A stretch of DNA of 64,000 nt from Helicobacter bizzozeronii CCUG 35545 (GCA_000263275.1 CAGP01000064.1:1-64000), one strand, 5' to 3'; numbered from the stretch's first letter, positions 1 through 9,364 are shown. Notes: a model not told the origin generated them from the sequence alone. Made by a program: numbers and translations.

Positions 1-486
1 TACTTTGTATTCTTTGATTATAACCACAACCGCTTTGGTTCGCTAAAAGCCAATAACACCTTTAATTTTGGTGCTTATGCCATGAGCGAAAAAGATAGCT
101 ACGCCGGGCAATATTTCTCCAATCTCTACACCTATGGGGCGGGGATGGACATGATTTATAATTTTGTGAGCACTAAGGATTTTATCTTTGGTTTTGCGGT
201 GGGTTTCCAGCTGGCTGGGGATAGCTGGGCTACCTCCATTGAAAAACAGCTACAAAGCTATGCAAAAAACAACAAACATTCTAGCTACAGCCCGGCTAAT
301 TTCCAATTTTTGGTGAATTTTGCCTTGCGCGCCCAAATATCTAAGAAAAATGGCATTGAATTAGGCATTAAGATTCCCACCATCACACACCGCTACTTTA
401 GTTTAACTAATTCCCAAGGACAAACCCTACAAGCCAATATACGCCGTGTCTATGCTTTCCAGATCAGCTATATCCGCGATTTTTAA
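1..486 (+). CDS. Outer membrane protein, Hof/Hop type (5' end outside window)
   Basis: The reading frame is open from the first base, so the N-terminus lies upstream of the window. The visible 161 residues carry the family signature TYGAGMD followed by an aromatic-rich strand, the FQLAGDSW segment, and a C-terminal strand ending in Phe, the usual terminal residue of bacterial beta-barrel proteins. The same TYGxGxD, (L/A)A(G/A)(D/N)(S/T)W and aromatic-terminus pattern recurs in the genes at 616 and 8706, so all three belong to one paralogous family. An outer membrane location is expected. The family gives no specific function, though adhesion or porin roles are common in Helicobacter. Confidence 0.85.
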   Translation, partial: YFVFFDYNHNRFGSLKANNTFNFGAYAMSEKDSYAGQYFSNLYTYGAGMDMIYNFVSTKDFIFGFAVGFQLAGDSWATSIEKQLQSYAKNNKHSSYSPANFQFLVNFALRAQISKKNGIELGIKIPTITHRYFSLTNSQGQTLQANIRRVYAFQISYIRDF

Positions 487-615
487 TCTTTCTTGATCTT
501 GATCTTGCATGCAGTTGGATGCGCCTTTTTTTAAAAATTTTGCTCAAATTTTGCCTAAGCATGTTATATTAAACTACAAATTAACCGATATTTTAAATTA
601 AAACAAAGGGTTTCC

Positions 616-1474
616 ATGCATGCTTTTTTCCGGTATTCTTTGGCGCTGTTGTCCTTAAGCACATTGGGTGCAGCACCTAATGGGATTTTTATCGAGGGTG
701 GTTACCAACAAGGTAAGGCGCAAGTCCGTATGCAAAAGGAGGGGAATGCAGTAACCACCACCACTCCTTTACGGGGTTTTGGGCTCCAAATAGGTTACCA
801 AGCTTACCCGATCAAATACATTGGTTTTAAAGTCTATGGCTTTTTTGACTACGCCCATACAGATGGGATTGAGTTTGCCAACCCCAATGCCAATAATGTT
901 TCTACTCCGGTGAGTTGTAGCGGTTTGCCCGTGGGGGTCCCCGGTGTGCAAGTGCCCCCCGGACTTGTGCCCCCGGGTGTGGGGAAAGTGCCTAATTTAC
1001 CCGTGCCACCAGTACCACCGGGTGGGGGGGGCTTGCCGGGTGGGTTTAACCCACAATGTAAAGTCAATGTCATGGGGATTTTGCAACAAATTGTTGGGAG
1101 TAAAAAAACCCGTCCAGCCCAATATGCTCACCTATGGTGGGGGGGGCGATATTGTGATTAATATTATCAATAGCCAAATCATCGCTTTGGGGGTTTTAGG
1201 AGGGGTTCAGTTGGCGGGCAATAGCTGGATTTTAGCCACACCCGATTTTAAAGATGTCGCCTTGACCTACATGGGCTTGGATAAGCAAGCGACCGCATTC
1301 CAGCTCTTGTTGAATGTGGGGGGGCGTTTGCGTATCCTCAAGCATAGCAGCATAGAAGCGGGGATCAAATTCCCCATGCTCAAAAACAACCCGTTTTTGC
1401 AGAGTAAAAATGATGGCACGCTCTACATCCGCCGGATGTATTCGTGGTATATCAACTACGCCTTTACTTTCTAG
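616..1474 (+). CDS. Outer membrane protein with Pro/Gly-rich cysteine-flanked insert (frameshift)
   Basis: Starts with a signal peptide (MHAFFRYSLALLSLSTLGA) and a mature N-terminus GIFIEGGYQQG typical of Helicobacter barrels. An AAGGG element precedes the ATG, and a TATATT box lies about 50 bases upstream. Around residues 100-150 two Cys (VSCSG and PQCKV) bracket a stretch made almost wholly of Pro, Gly and Val. The frame breaks at the A7 run 1102-1108. Removing one A gives GSKKPVQPNMLTYGGGGD and continues to a terminal Phe at 1471. The TYGGGGD motif is encoded by a G8 run (1139-1146), and another G8 lies at 1024-1031. The last 4 bases overlap the 3' end of the convergent FixH-like gene. Confidence 0.8.
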
Positions 1475-2026
1475 GGTTTGCGTGCATAGGCGGGCTGAAT
1501 CAGCGATAGCGTGGTGTCTTTGAACTTCACGCTGATTAAGAACTGGTAACGCCCTTCAGGGACACTAAAGACAGGCAAGTGGCAGGTGAGCTCTTGATTA
1601 GTTTGCTTGCAGTTTAGCTGGAGTGCTTTTGGGGGGGTCTTGGGTCTTAGCAAAGTAACAGAAAATTCCGGAAACACCATGTCTTTTTGGCGTTTTTGCA
1701 CCCATAGATCGATGCGGTTATCTTCCAAAGTCAGCCAAAGCAAGGGGGTGTTTTGGTTCAGGTAATAAGGAAATGTCGGGATGAGCTGTTGATCGGCATT
1801 GCCAATTTTGACACCATAATCTTGCAAGAATGCATGGTAACTTTGGAGCATGGTATTGATGTGGCTATCGGTGTAAGTGTGCTGGTGTAGATAAGTGGTG
1901 TCGCTTTGGGGGGTGTATTTGATCGCCACCACCACCAATGCCACTACCAAACTCAATCCAATTAATAAAACAGACAAAATGCCTAGGGGCCAATAATTCT
2001 TTTCTTTTTTTGTTTCTTGTTTTCAT
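1471..2026 (-). CDS. FixH-like protein of the cbb3 oxidase operon (frameshift)
   Basis: Last gene of the minus-strand ccoNOQP operon. FixH/CcoG-region proteins help assemble cbb3 oxidases, probably in copper delivery; that role is known from the family and not shown here. One N-terminal membrane helix (SVLLIGLSLVVALVVVAI) is followed by a periplasmic beta-rich domain. An ATG at 2026, nine bases after the upstream stop, opens MKTRNKK; removing one T (plus strand) from the T7 run 2005-2011 continues it as EKNYWPLGILSVLLIG, the expected FixH-type N-terminus. Without that correction only a TTG start at 1977 is available. The corrected length is about 184 residues. By position it is the counterpart of H. 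pylori HP0150. Confidence 0.75.
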
Positions 2027-2035
2027 TGAGATTTC

Positions 2036-2722
2036 TTACTTCCAAAAAAATAAGCATAAAAAAAAGAGGGCTAAAAGAGAGCAGAGTAAAATATAAAGTG
2101 TGGTTTTCATAAAACTATTGGGGCTATCCTCTTTGATATTACTCTCGAGATTCACATGGCGGGCTTTGCTCAGTGCCTCTGCCATGTAGGTGTAGCCATT
2201 CAGTAGGGCAAAGGAAAAGCGGGCGTTGTTTTGTGCCTCGTTTTCTCCCCACTTTTTAGGTAAAAAAGGCGCCATGTGTTCGAAAAAAATCTTATCTTTA
2301 TCTAAAAGATCGGTCGGGTTAGCCACAATCTCGATCTTTTGGGCTTTATAATAAGCAAAGAGAGCAACAAAGGGGGCATGCAAAGTTTTTAGCTTGTTTT
2401 CTTGGTAGATTTGGCGTTGCTCCTTAGTTGCTAAATCTTTAGAGCCTCCCATGAATACAACCAAAGAGATTTTAGCTTTTGCCAATAATTCGCTGGAGAC
2501 TTGCTCCACCAGTGCCACGCTCTTAGGCACAAGATGCCCCTCCCCATTATCTTGGACAAACAGACCTTGCCCGGCACACAAAACCCATGGTAACCATAAA
2601 AGCCACCACAAATAATCAAACCGCAAATAAGAATTGGGGCTTAATAAAATAACAAAACGATGGTTATGAAGAACAACACAAACAAAAAAAAGCCCCAGCA
2701 ATTTTTCCATTCCGGTAAACAT
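2036..2722 (-). CDS. Membrane-anchored protein of the cbb3 operon (HP0149-like)
   Basis: 228 residues, with AAGGAG before the ATG. Hydrophobic segments lie near residues 6-25 and 37-50 (LWWLLWLPWVLCAG, resembling a signal peptide), a soluble domain covers about 60-185, and a C-terminal membrane helix (TLYILLCSLLALFFLCLFF) follows. Signal peptide, alpha/beta domain and C-terminal anchor is the layout of TPM/Psb32-type proteins, and the block from KSVALVEQVSS to QKIEIVAN could be such a fold, but I cannot confirm this. Its place between the DUF4006 and FixH-like genes matches H. pylori HP0149. A role in oxidase assembly is inferred only from the neighbours. Confidence 0.75.
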   Translation of the reverse strand: MFTGMEKLLGLFFVCVVLHNHRFVILLSPNSYLRFDYLWWLLWLPWVLCAGQGLFVQDNGEGHLVPKSVALVEQVSSELLAKAKISLVVFMGGSKDLATKEQRQIYQENKLKTLHAPFVALFAYYKAQKIEIVANPTDLLDKDKIFFEHMAPFLPKKWGENEAQNNARFSFALLNGYTYMAEALSKARHVNLESNIKEDSPNSFMKTTLYILLCSLLALFFLCLFFWK

Positions 2723-2724
2723 GA

Positions 2725-2919
2725 CTACTCCTTGTATTGGTAGAATTGTTTGTTTTTCTCAAACATTTGGATATTTTTCGTGTCTAGTTGGTAATAGTGG
2801 GTCGCCTCTCTTTGCTGGATTTTGACGGCTTGAAAACCAAACAAGGCAACCACCACTAACAAGGCAACCACCACAAGTAGATAACCCAAAACCCCGTTGA
2901 GACCAAATAAGCCATTCAT
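2725..2919 (-). CDS. DUF4006 family small membrane protein
   Basis: 64 residues with one membrane helix (LGYLLVVVALLVVVALFGF) followed by a charged tail with a Tyr-rich end (HYYQLDTKN). It starts with ATGA overlapping the ccoP stop, so translation is probably coupled to ccoP. This is the small protein found directly after ccoP in Campylobacterota (DUF4006; H. pylori HP0148). Function is unknown. Conserved linkage suggests it is a subunit or assembly partner of the oxidase. Confidence 0.8.
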   Translation of the reverse strand: MNGLFGLNGVLGYLLVVVALLVVVALFGFQAVKIQQREATHYYQLDTKNIQMFEKNKQFYQYKE

Positions 2920-3782
2920 TCCTCTTCTCCTTGCAAAGACTGGATATAACTCATCAATGCCCGCACCTGAATGTCATTAAAATGCCGATAAGCAAAGCTA
3001 GGCATCTCCCCAATATGCCCCTTTTTGCCCTTTTCTAGGATTTCTTTTAAAAATTCCTGTGTGCCATAGTGAGTCAAATCAGCTGCCATGCCTGCTTGAC
3101 CCTTCCCATCAGCTCCATGGCAACTCGCACACATATTTTGGAAAATGCCCTCGCCTTTTTTGACTAGCTGGGGATTTTTCGTGCGTTTCAACGCAGAGAT
3201 TTCTGCCATCACATAGCTGGCTACCGCTTTGGCATCTTCTGCGCTCATCTCAATGGGGGGCATTTCCACCGCTTGATAGCCCAAGCCCACAGAGCCCTGC
3301 TTGATGATCTCTTCAATCCCCTCTTCTTTGCCCCAACTCACTAGGTTTCTAGCCGTATTGTCTAGTCCAGTCGCCTCCAGCCCATGGCATTGCGAGCATT
3401 GCACCAAAAAGATACCCTGCCCCATCTGCTCCAAATCCTTTTGGCTCAAGTTTTTCCACTTATTTTCAAAGTTATGGTTGTATTGGGCGACCTCTTTATT
3501 GTATTCCCCAATTTGGGAGTAATTAAACACGGGATAGCCCAAGAAAATATACCACAACCCCCAAACGATGATGGCTAAAAAGCTCACCAACCAGCCCGAG
3601 GGGATATTGTTGAGGAACTCGGCAATCCCATCGTATTGGTGCCCGTTATTATACAGATTGCCACTGCTGGTTCTTTCACGCATCGCCTTAAACAAGGAGG
3701 AAGTCATACTCAAAGTGAGCACCAAAATCACAAGGGCAGCCCCTAAGGCGAACAAATTAATATGATCCTTGAGAATATCCAT
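2916..3782 (-). CDS. ccoP: cbb3-type cytochrome c oxidase, diheme subunit III
   Basis: Membrane-anchored diheme cytochrome c that passes electrons into the cbb3 terminal oxidase. I take the ATG at 3782 (MDILKDHINLFALG), which matches the family start better than an in-frame upstream alternative at 3824. Two helices occupy roughly residues 8-30 and 60-85. Two heme c sites follow, CSQCH near residue 129 and CASCH near 218, with candidate axial Met in VEMPPIEM and GEMPSF. 288 residues, intact, with no frameshift. It is preceded closely by ccoQ and overlaps the DUF4006 gene. Confidence 0.95.
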   Translation of the reverse strand: MDILKDHINLFALGAALVILVLTLSMTSSLFKAMRERTSSGNLYNNGHQYDGIAEFLNNIPSGWLVSFLAIIVWGLWYIFLGYPVFNYSQIGEYNKEVAQYNHNFENKWKNLSQKDLEQMGQGIFLVQCSQCHGLEATGLDNTARNLVSWGKEEGIEEIIKQGSVGLGYQAVEMPPIEMSAEDAKAVASYVMAEISALKRTKNPQLVKKGEGIFQNMCASCHGADGKGQAGMAADLTHYGTQEFLKEILEKGKKGHIGEMPSFAYRHFNDIQVRALMSYIQSLQGEEE

Positions 3783-3783
3783 G

Positions 3784-3994
3784 TTAGCCTCTCTTAGACT
3801 GGGATAGGGGAGAGCGGGGCTCAATCACAGCGTCATTAAGCTCATCTTGCAAGGCAAGTTGGCTATAACGCTCATAATTTGTGATGCCCTTTTTTGTCCT
3901 TGACATACATGCTGACAATGTAAGCATACAAGAAAATGGTAAAGAGAATGGTAAAAAACACATAGGCAAAACCTCTAAGCGTGTCTAAATCCAT
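3784..3994 (-). CDS. ccoQ: cbb3 oxidase small subunit CcoQ (frameshift)
   Basis: The ATG at 3994 overlaps the ccoO stop (TAATG). The protein begins MDLDTLRGFAYVFFTILF, a single membrane helix, and reaches VKDKKG. There the frame breaks at forward run CCC/T6 (3887-3895). Deleting one base restores GITNYERYSQLALQDEL and the usual short CcoQ tail. The corrected length is 69 residues. CcoQ stabilises the CcoN-CcoO-CcoP complex in other bacteria. It ends one base before the ccoP start codon. Confidence 0.85.
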
Positions 3995-4746
3995 TATTTG
4001 CCTCCTTGTTGCGGTGCTAGGGCTAAGTTAGGTTTGCTGGGGTTAAAACTGGTGGCTTGTGGTTTTAAAACGCGCGCTTGACCCAAGCTATTGAGATAGG
4101 CAATCAAGGCGACAATCTCTTTCACCTTGCCCTGTTTGAGTGCTTCTTTAATTTGGGGGTTTTGCATGTCATTCACAATCGCTTGTGCTTGCTCTAAAAA
4201 GAGTTTTTTAGCCTCTTTGATGTCGCCTAGTTTAACGCCATTGGGCGTATCATAGGGCACGCCAAAGACCTTTTTTTGTGTGTAGGCTTCGGCAAATGCC
4301 GTCTCAAAGTCGCTATCTTTGCTAAAGAGGTGTTTATAGGCGGGCATGATGCTTCCGGGCACCACGCTTAGTGGGTCTAGCATGTGTTTTTCATGCCAAG
4401 CAGTGGTGCGCACATCGCCCACGCGGTGTAGGTCTGGTCCAATGCGTCTAGACCCCCACAAAAAAGGGCGATCGTAGGCGTATTCCCCACTCAAGCTATA
4501 AGCCCCATAGCGTTGCACTTCGGCTTGGAAGGGGCGAATCAGCTGGGAGTGGCAGTTATAGCACCCCTCCTTAATATAAACTTGCCTACCCGCCGTTTCT
4601 AAGACTGTATAAGGGCGTAAGCCCTCGATGGGGCGTGCAGATTTAAAGAAGTTGGGCAGAATTTCAACGATCCCAGCCACCGCAAAGGCGACCACAAAAG
4701 CCAAAGTGAAAAAGAACGGGTTTTTTTCTAGGAAGCCAAACATCAA
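3994..4746 (-). CDS. ccoO: cbb3-type cytochrome c oxidase, monoheme subunit II
   Basis: 250 residues, intact. An N-terminal membrane helix (FFFTLAFVVAFAVAGIVEIL) anchors a periplasmic monoheme cytochrome c domain with CYNCH near residue 62 and a Met-bearing loop (VVPGSIMPAYKHLF). The core GLRPYTVLETAGRQVYI is highly characteristic of Helicobacter CcoO. The start is ATGATG with GGAGG a few bases upstream. It lies 6 bases after the corrected ccoN stop and overlaps ccoQ by one base, so these subunits are made from one transcript. Confidence 0.96.
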   Translation of the reverse strand: MMFGFLEKNPFFFTLAFVVAFAVAGIVEILPNFFKSARPIEGLRPYTVLETAGRQVYIKEGCYNCHSQLIRPFQAEVQRYGAYSLSGEYAYDRPFLWGSRRIGPDLHRVGDVRTTAWHEKHMLDPLSVVPGSIMPAYKHLFSKDSDFETAFAEAYTQKKVFGVPYDTPNGVKLGDIKEAKKLFLEQAQAIVNDMQNPQIKEALKQGKVKEIVALIAYLNSLGQARVLKPQATSFNPSKPNLALAPQQGGK

Positions 4747-4752
4747 TCCTCC

Positions 4753-6266
4753 TTATTTGGTGCCCATAGGCGTAGCATAAGCGGGTTCTTTTTCAAGCAC
4801 TCGCCCTTTTTTGGATTGTCATGATCACATTGTAAAGGAAGATGAAGAATCCAATGAGATACAAGCTACCCCCAATGCCACGGATAATGTAGAAAGGGAA
4901 TAAGGCACGCACGGTATCTACAAATTGATAGACCAAGTTGCCGTATTGATCGGTATCACGCCACATCATGCCTTGCGTGATCCCAGAAATCCACATCGAA
5001 GAGAAATAGAGCACGATTCCTAAGGTCATCAACCAAAACTGAATATCCATCAATTTAGCCGAGTAGAGTTCTCTTTTAAACACGCGAGGGACCATGTGAT
5101 AGACCGCTGCAATGAGGGTAAAGCCCACCCAACCGAGCACGCCATCATGCACATGCCCGATGATCCAATCGGTGAAGTGGGCTAAAGCATTGACCGAGCG
5201 GATCGCTTGAATCGAGCCCTCTAGTGTAGAGAGCATATAAAAAGTGCTGGCCAAGACTAAAGAATTTGATCAAGGGGGATTCTTTGAGCTGGTGCCATTG
5301 CCCACGCAAGGTTAAAAGCATGTTGATTGCCGTTCCCCATGAGGGCAAGATGAGGATGACCGAGAACACAGAGGAGAGAGTCTGCACCCAATCAGGCACG
5401 GTAGAATAAATCAAGTGGTGTCCGCCCGCCCAAATATAGACAAACATCAAGCTCCAAAAAGAAAATAAGGTCAGCTTATAGGAGAAAATGGGCTGCCCGC
5501 TCTCTTTGGGTAAGAAGTAGTAAATCGTGCCAATCACCCCGCTAGTGAAAACAAACGCCACAGCATTATGCCCCCACCACCATTGCACTAAAGCATCGTT
5601 ACTGCCCGCATAAAGTGAGATCGAATGCATAATACTGCCCGTGTGGGCGACTAGGTAGGTCGGGATTGAGAGGTTATTGAAGATATAGAGCACAGCGATC
5701 CCCACATAGGTGGCGATGTAATACCACAGCGAAACATAAATGGTGTTCTCACGGCGCACCCCCATGCTCCCAAACATGCTAACCCCCCAAAGCACCCACA
5801 CAATCACCACCAAAATGTCAATGGGCCATGAGAGTTCGGCGTATTCTTTACTTTGGGTTTCCCCAGCTAGAAGGCTAAAAACCCCCCATAGCAGAGCGAC
5901 AATCCAAATCCAAAAATGCAGATAGCCCACCGCCTTTAAAAATGGATAGTCGTTATAGGTAATTTTTAAGACTCTTTGTCCAATATAATACCAACTCGCC
6001 CAAATCCCCCCCAAAGTGAAACCATAGATCACACCATTGGTGTGCACGGGACGCAAACGCCCAAAATAACTATATTCACCCAAGATATGATTTAGCCCGG
6101 GAAACGCCAGTTGGAAAGCCAAAATCACCCCGATTAACATGCCAATCGCGCCAAAAACGATCATGGCAATGATAAATAGTCTAGCAATAGAGTAGTCGTA
6201 TTGTGCGACCTCCTTACTAGAGACGCTCACAGAACTTGCATAGCTCTGTTGCATGCCCATTTCCAT
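4753..6266 (-). CDS. ccoN: cbb3-type cytochrome c oxidase, catalytic subunit I (two frameshifts)
   Basis: Heme-copper oxidase subunit, the oxygen-reducing and proton-pumping core in the inner membrane. Visible ligands include the low-spin heme His in RLRPVHTNGVIYG, the CuB region WWGHNAV and GGHHLIY, and GHVHDGVLGW. The start is the ATG at 6266 (MEMGMQQSYA), 8 bases after AAGGAG and downstream of a TATACT box. Two breaks occur. At forward AAA 5259-5261, removing one base joins LIKF to LVLASTFYMLSTLEG. At forward T6 4807-4812, removing one base replaces a premature stop by GRVLEKEPAYATPMGTK. The corrected length is about 503 residues. Confidence 0.93.
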
Positions 6267-6302
6267 AACACTCTCCTTAAATGGTCTAAAAGATGAATTT
6301 AA

Positions 6303-6308
6303 AGTATA
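6303..6308 (-). promoter_or_regulatory. -10 box upstream of ccoN
   Basis: On the minus strand the sequence reads TATGCTATACT, an extended -10 of the TGN-TATAAT type used by Helicobacter sigma-80. It sits about 37 bases before the ccoN ATG and would drive the whole cbb3 operon. Confidence 0.6.
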
Positions 6309-6342
6309 GCATAAATTGGATAAATGGCACTGCAAATATTCT

Positions 6343-8265
6343 TTAAAATAACACGCTGACCTCTGCTACCACTTTGTGATCGGCGCGCAGGTCTAAATAA
6401 TTAAAATGAGTCCCGCTCTGTTGTGCCCCACTCAAGAGATCGCCCACATTGCGGTATTTGAGATCCAAGTTGGCAATCTCAAACCCATCTAGGGTTTGGC
6501 TAAAATCCTCTAGGCGGGGGCTGTGGGTCTTGTGGGTGAAGAGATAGCAATAGCCCTTGCCCCCCAAGCGCGCCACACGCCCCCTTAACTGGTGTAAGGT
6601 CGCTAAACCCAGCCTCTCAGCCCCCACAATGATGATTGTTGAGAGTTTGGGCAGGCTGATCCCCACTTCAATTAAGGTTGTGGCAAGCAAAATATCGCCT
6701 TGTTTAGCAAAATTCTCCACCACCTCTTCTTTATTCTTGTCCTTCCCACTGGTGATGAAGACTCTTTTAAAATGTTTTTGCCAAAAGGGCGCGCCCTGAC
6801 TTAAGGACAGATAATCTTGTTTTTGACTTTCTTCCACCAAAGGGTAGATGATAGCGACTTGCTTGTCTTGTGCGATCTGGGTTTCAATGTGTGCCATCAG
6901 GTCGGGGAAATGATCCCTATGGATGATGCGGGTTGCAATATCCTTGTGGTAGGGTTTATCTTTAATGATGCTGGTAGCGATGAATTTAGCCCCCATCAAG
7001 GCTAGGGTTCTAGGAATTGGAGTTGCTGAAAATTGCAAATAATGGGGTCTGGCACTGGGGATAGCCACTTGGGATATGCCCGCCTCTTGGTCAAAATCCT
7101 CTAGGTCTTCTACGGGCAGATTGGGCGGGCTAGAGCTTGAGAGCACTTCTAGGGCATGGCGTTGCTTGGTGCCAAAGCGGTGTTGTTCGTCGCTAAGAAC
7201 TAGGGCGACCTTAGAGGTGTCAAAGGGCGTGTATAAAAGTGCGGTTGTGCCGATGATAAAATCGGCTTTATCAAGGGCTTCTAGGCTTTTTTTAGATGAG
7301 CCCCCCAAAAACAAACAAGATTTAATGCTGGGGGGCAAGAATTTAAGCGCCTCTTGGTGGATTTGCTTGGCTAAAATCGTGGTTGGTGCCATCAACACGC
7401 TTTTATAGGGGGAGGCAAGAGCCACGCTGGCTAAAATAATGATGGTCTTGCCACAGCCCACATCGCCCATCACAAGCCGTTTAGCCGCTTTATCTGCTTG
7501 CATGTCTTGCTGGATACTCCCAATGGTGTGTATCTGATCGGGTGTGAGCTTAAAAGGCAGATTTTGCAAAAAGGCTTGGAGGGCTTGGATGTTGGCATGC
7601 CCTTTAAATTTGCTGGGAAAATGCACCTTTTTAGTGCTCAAAGCGAGCATGTGCGCCATCGCCTCAATGAATTTGAGGGCTCTTAGGTATTTGCCAAATA
7701 AGCCTTTGTGGGTTTCAAAAGCACGCACAAACTCAAGGGTGGGGTAAAAGAGGGTTTGCAAACTTTCCACCACCTCTAAGGGCACGCCCAAATCTTTAAG
7801 TTTCTCTAAACGCTTGGTATTGACAAGACTCAAGCAATAATCTTTGTAATTTGGATAGCCCTGTTGTTTGTAGGCATTTGTGGGTGGGCGTTTGAAGTGT
7901 AGTTCAATGCGGTTGGGTTGGTCGATGACTTGGGGGTTGATCATTTGGAGGGTGTGGGTGTAGGGGTTGTGCTCCAACTTGCCATAGACATAAAAACGCT
8001 TGGGGGCAAATAATTTGAGGTGGTAGGGGGTGTGGTGGAAAACCACCAAATCTAGGGGTTGTTGGAATAAAAGGGCTTGGGTCTTAACCTGCAAGGTGTT
8101 TTTAACCACCACTCCCAAACGCTCCACTTCTACACAGCCCTTATTGCCCAGTTCTAAGTCTTTGAGTAGATAGTAACTCGCATAACTTTTAGGTGGGTTT
8201 AAGAGCAACCTTAAAAAGTCTGGGAGCAAAACACCCTCCAAATCCAAATCACAACTTATTTTCAT
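6343..8265 (-). CDS. recG: ATP-dependent DNA helicase RecG
   Basis: Superfamily 2 helicase that remodels stalled replication forks and Holliday junctions. A wedge/OB domain occupies about the first 200 residues. The motor domains carry the Walker A MGDVGCGKT, motif II DEQHRFGTKQRHAL and the RecG signature SATPIPRTLALMG. The C-terminal helicase half has LLATTLIEVGISLP and HQLRGRVARLGGKGYCYLF. I prefer the ATG at 8265 (MKISCDLDLEG) over the upstream in-frame start at 8313, whose first residues look non-conserved. 640 residues, no frameshift. It is the counterpart of H. pylori HP1523 and diverges from the lipoprotein gene that follows. Confidence 0.95.
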   Translation of the reverse strand: MKISCDLDLEGVLLPDFLRLLLNPPKSYASYYLLKDLELGNKGCVEVERLGVVVKNTLQVKTQALLFQQPLDLVVFHHTPYHLKLFAPKRFYVYGKLEHNPYTHTLQMINPQVIDQPNRIELHFKRPPTNAYKQQGYPNYKDYCLSLVNTKRLEKLKDLGVPLEVVESLQTLFYPTLEFVRAFETHKGLFGKYLRALKFIEAMAHMLALSTKKVHFPSKFKGHANIQALQAFLQNLPFKLTPDQIHTIGSIQQDMQADKAAKRLVMGDVGCGKTIIILASVALASPYKSVLMAPTTILAKQIHQEALKFLPPSIKSCLFLGGSSKKSLEALDKADFIIGTTALLYTPFDTSKVALVLSDEQHRFGTKQRHALEVLSSSSPPNLPVEDLEDFDQEAGISQVAIPSARPHYLQFSATPIPRTLALMGAKFIATSIIKDKPYHKDIATRIIHRDHFPDLMAHIETQIAQDKQVAIIYPLVEESQKQDYLSLSQGAPFWQKHFKRVFITSGKDKNKEEVVENFAKQGDILLATTLIEVGISLPKLSTIIIVGAERLGLATLHQLRGRVARLGGKGYCYLFTHKTHSPRLEDFSQTLDGFEIANLDLKYRNVGDLLSGAQQSGTHFNYLDLRADHKVVAEVSVLF

Positions 8266-8332
8266 CCCACAGCCTATAAGGATATTTATTATAAACATGC
8301 TAAACTGCAACAATTATACTCAAAAAGGACAG

Positions 8333-8719
8333 ATGATGGATACAGGTAGATTTCTTAGGGGGCTTAGGGTCTTGCTTTTGTCTGTGGTGGGCGTTTTGGT
8401 CCTACATGGTTGCAAAGACACTTCCAAATCCTCCAGCCAACAACCCACGCAAGCCAAAGGTGCTAACCAGCAAGTCAGCAAGCAAACCCCCCAACAACAG
8501 CAAGCCGCCCAAGATGCCGCATTGGAAAAAAGCTTGGAACATAAAATTGATGATGAAAAAACCACGCAGAAAGTGGATAATATCATCAATGAAGAAAATG
8601 CGATCCAGGATGCGACACAGGGCACAGGTCCTATCTACACGCCACAAGGGGGCAATATCTTGCAAAATTGGACCAACCACCAAGATAACTTAGCCTCACC
8701 CCTCAATGGCAACTATTAA
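8333..8719 (+). CDS. Gln-rich lipoprotein (HP1524-like)
   Basis: The start is ATGATG after AAGGA. A basic N-terminus (MMDTGRFLRGLR) and hydrophobic core end in the lipobox VLHGC, so the mature protein is lipidated at Cys near residue 28. The rest is polar and low in complexity, rich in Gln, Lys and Ala (KQTPQQQQAAQDAALEKS), then a negatively charged segment and a Gly/Asn-rich tail. Its position next to recG matches H. pylori HP1524. No function is known. It is probably an envelope protein with an extended, unstructured chain. Confidence 0.75.
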   Translation: MMDTGRFLRGLRVLLLSVVGVLVLHGCKDTSKSSSQQPTQAKGANQQVSKQTPQQQQAAQDAALEKSLEHKIDDEKTTQKVDNIINEENAIQDATQGTGPIYTPQGGNILQNWTNHQDNLASPLNGNY

Positions 8720-9364
8720 GGCGTGGCATCCAAGTTAAGGCACTTGTTTTCACCCTAGGGCTTTTAGGGGGTTTTCTCCCCTCTGCTCTTTTTGCGGCTA
8801 AAAGCCGGACTTTTTTTGCTTAGCCAATACCAGCTAGGGGAGATGCAGTTTTATACCGGTGAGGGGAAGAATCGTGTCAAAAATGTACGCACCATTGAGG
8901 GGGCGGGTATCTTATTTGGCTATGAGTATAACCCCTTAGATCGCTGGCTTTACACCCGTTACTACGGCTTTTTGGACTATGGTTTTGTGATTTTGGATAA
9001 GAGCAGCAATATTGAAACCAATATGTTCACCTATGGGGCGGGTGCGGACATTGTGATCGAATACAATAAAAACCCGCTGAATGTGTGGGGACTCTTCTAT
9101 GGCATGATGGTGGCTGCCAATACATGGACCACTTCTGAGTTTTCCAAAAACTTTTTCATTGAAAATTACCGCTCTTTTACCAGCTTTTCTTTTAAAGGCA
9201 CTTACTTTAGGCTCTTTGGACAAATTGGTGTGCGTTTCCAAACCGTGATCCTCTACCATGACATCTCAATAGAAGTGGGCTTTAAATTCCCCTTTGATAC
9301 AGAGATTGGCTCGCGTTTTGTGCGTAATTATAGTCTTTTTGTCTCCCACACTTGGTATTTTTAA
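8706..9364 (+). CDS. Outer membrane protein, Hof/Hop type (5' part frameshifted)
   Basis: The clear frame from about 8810 encodes GLFLLSQYQLGEMQFYTGEG, then FTYGAGADIVIE and MMVAANTW, ending in SHTWYF, the same family pattern as the genes at 1 and 616. The signal peptide is in another frame: KALVFTLGLLGGFLPSALFA followed by AKS. Removing a C near 8805-8807 joins them. A start is less sure. The ATG at 8706, overlapping the lipoprotein stop, would fit if one T of TT near 8735 were extra. The next best in-frame start, in the mature part only, is at 8792 and would lack an export signal. Confidence 0.7.

Noticed and set aside
849-1073. Minus-strand frame encoding a Thr/Gly/Pro-rich peptide
   Set aside because: It mirrors the repetitive Pro/Gly-coding stretch of the outer membrane protein on the plus strand and has no start context or homologue.
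1102-1108. A7 run as a phase-variation switch in the outer membrane protein
   Set aside because: The same kind of one-base excess hits essential genes throughout the window, so sequencing error is the simpler reading.
3301-3765. Plus-strand frames across ccoP
   Set aside because: They are antisense shadows of an intact, strongly conserved diheme cytochrome gene.
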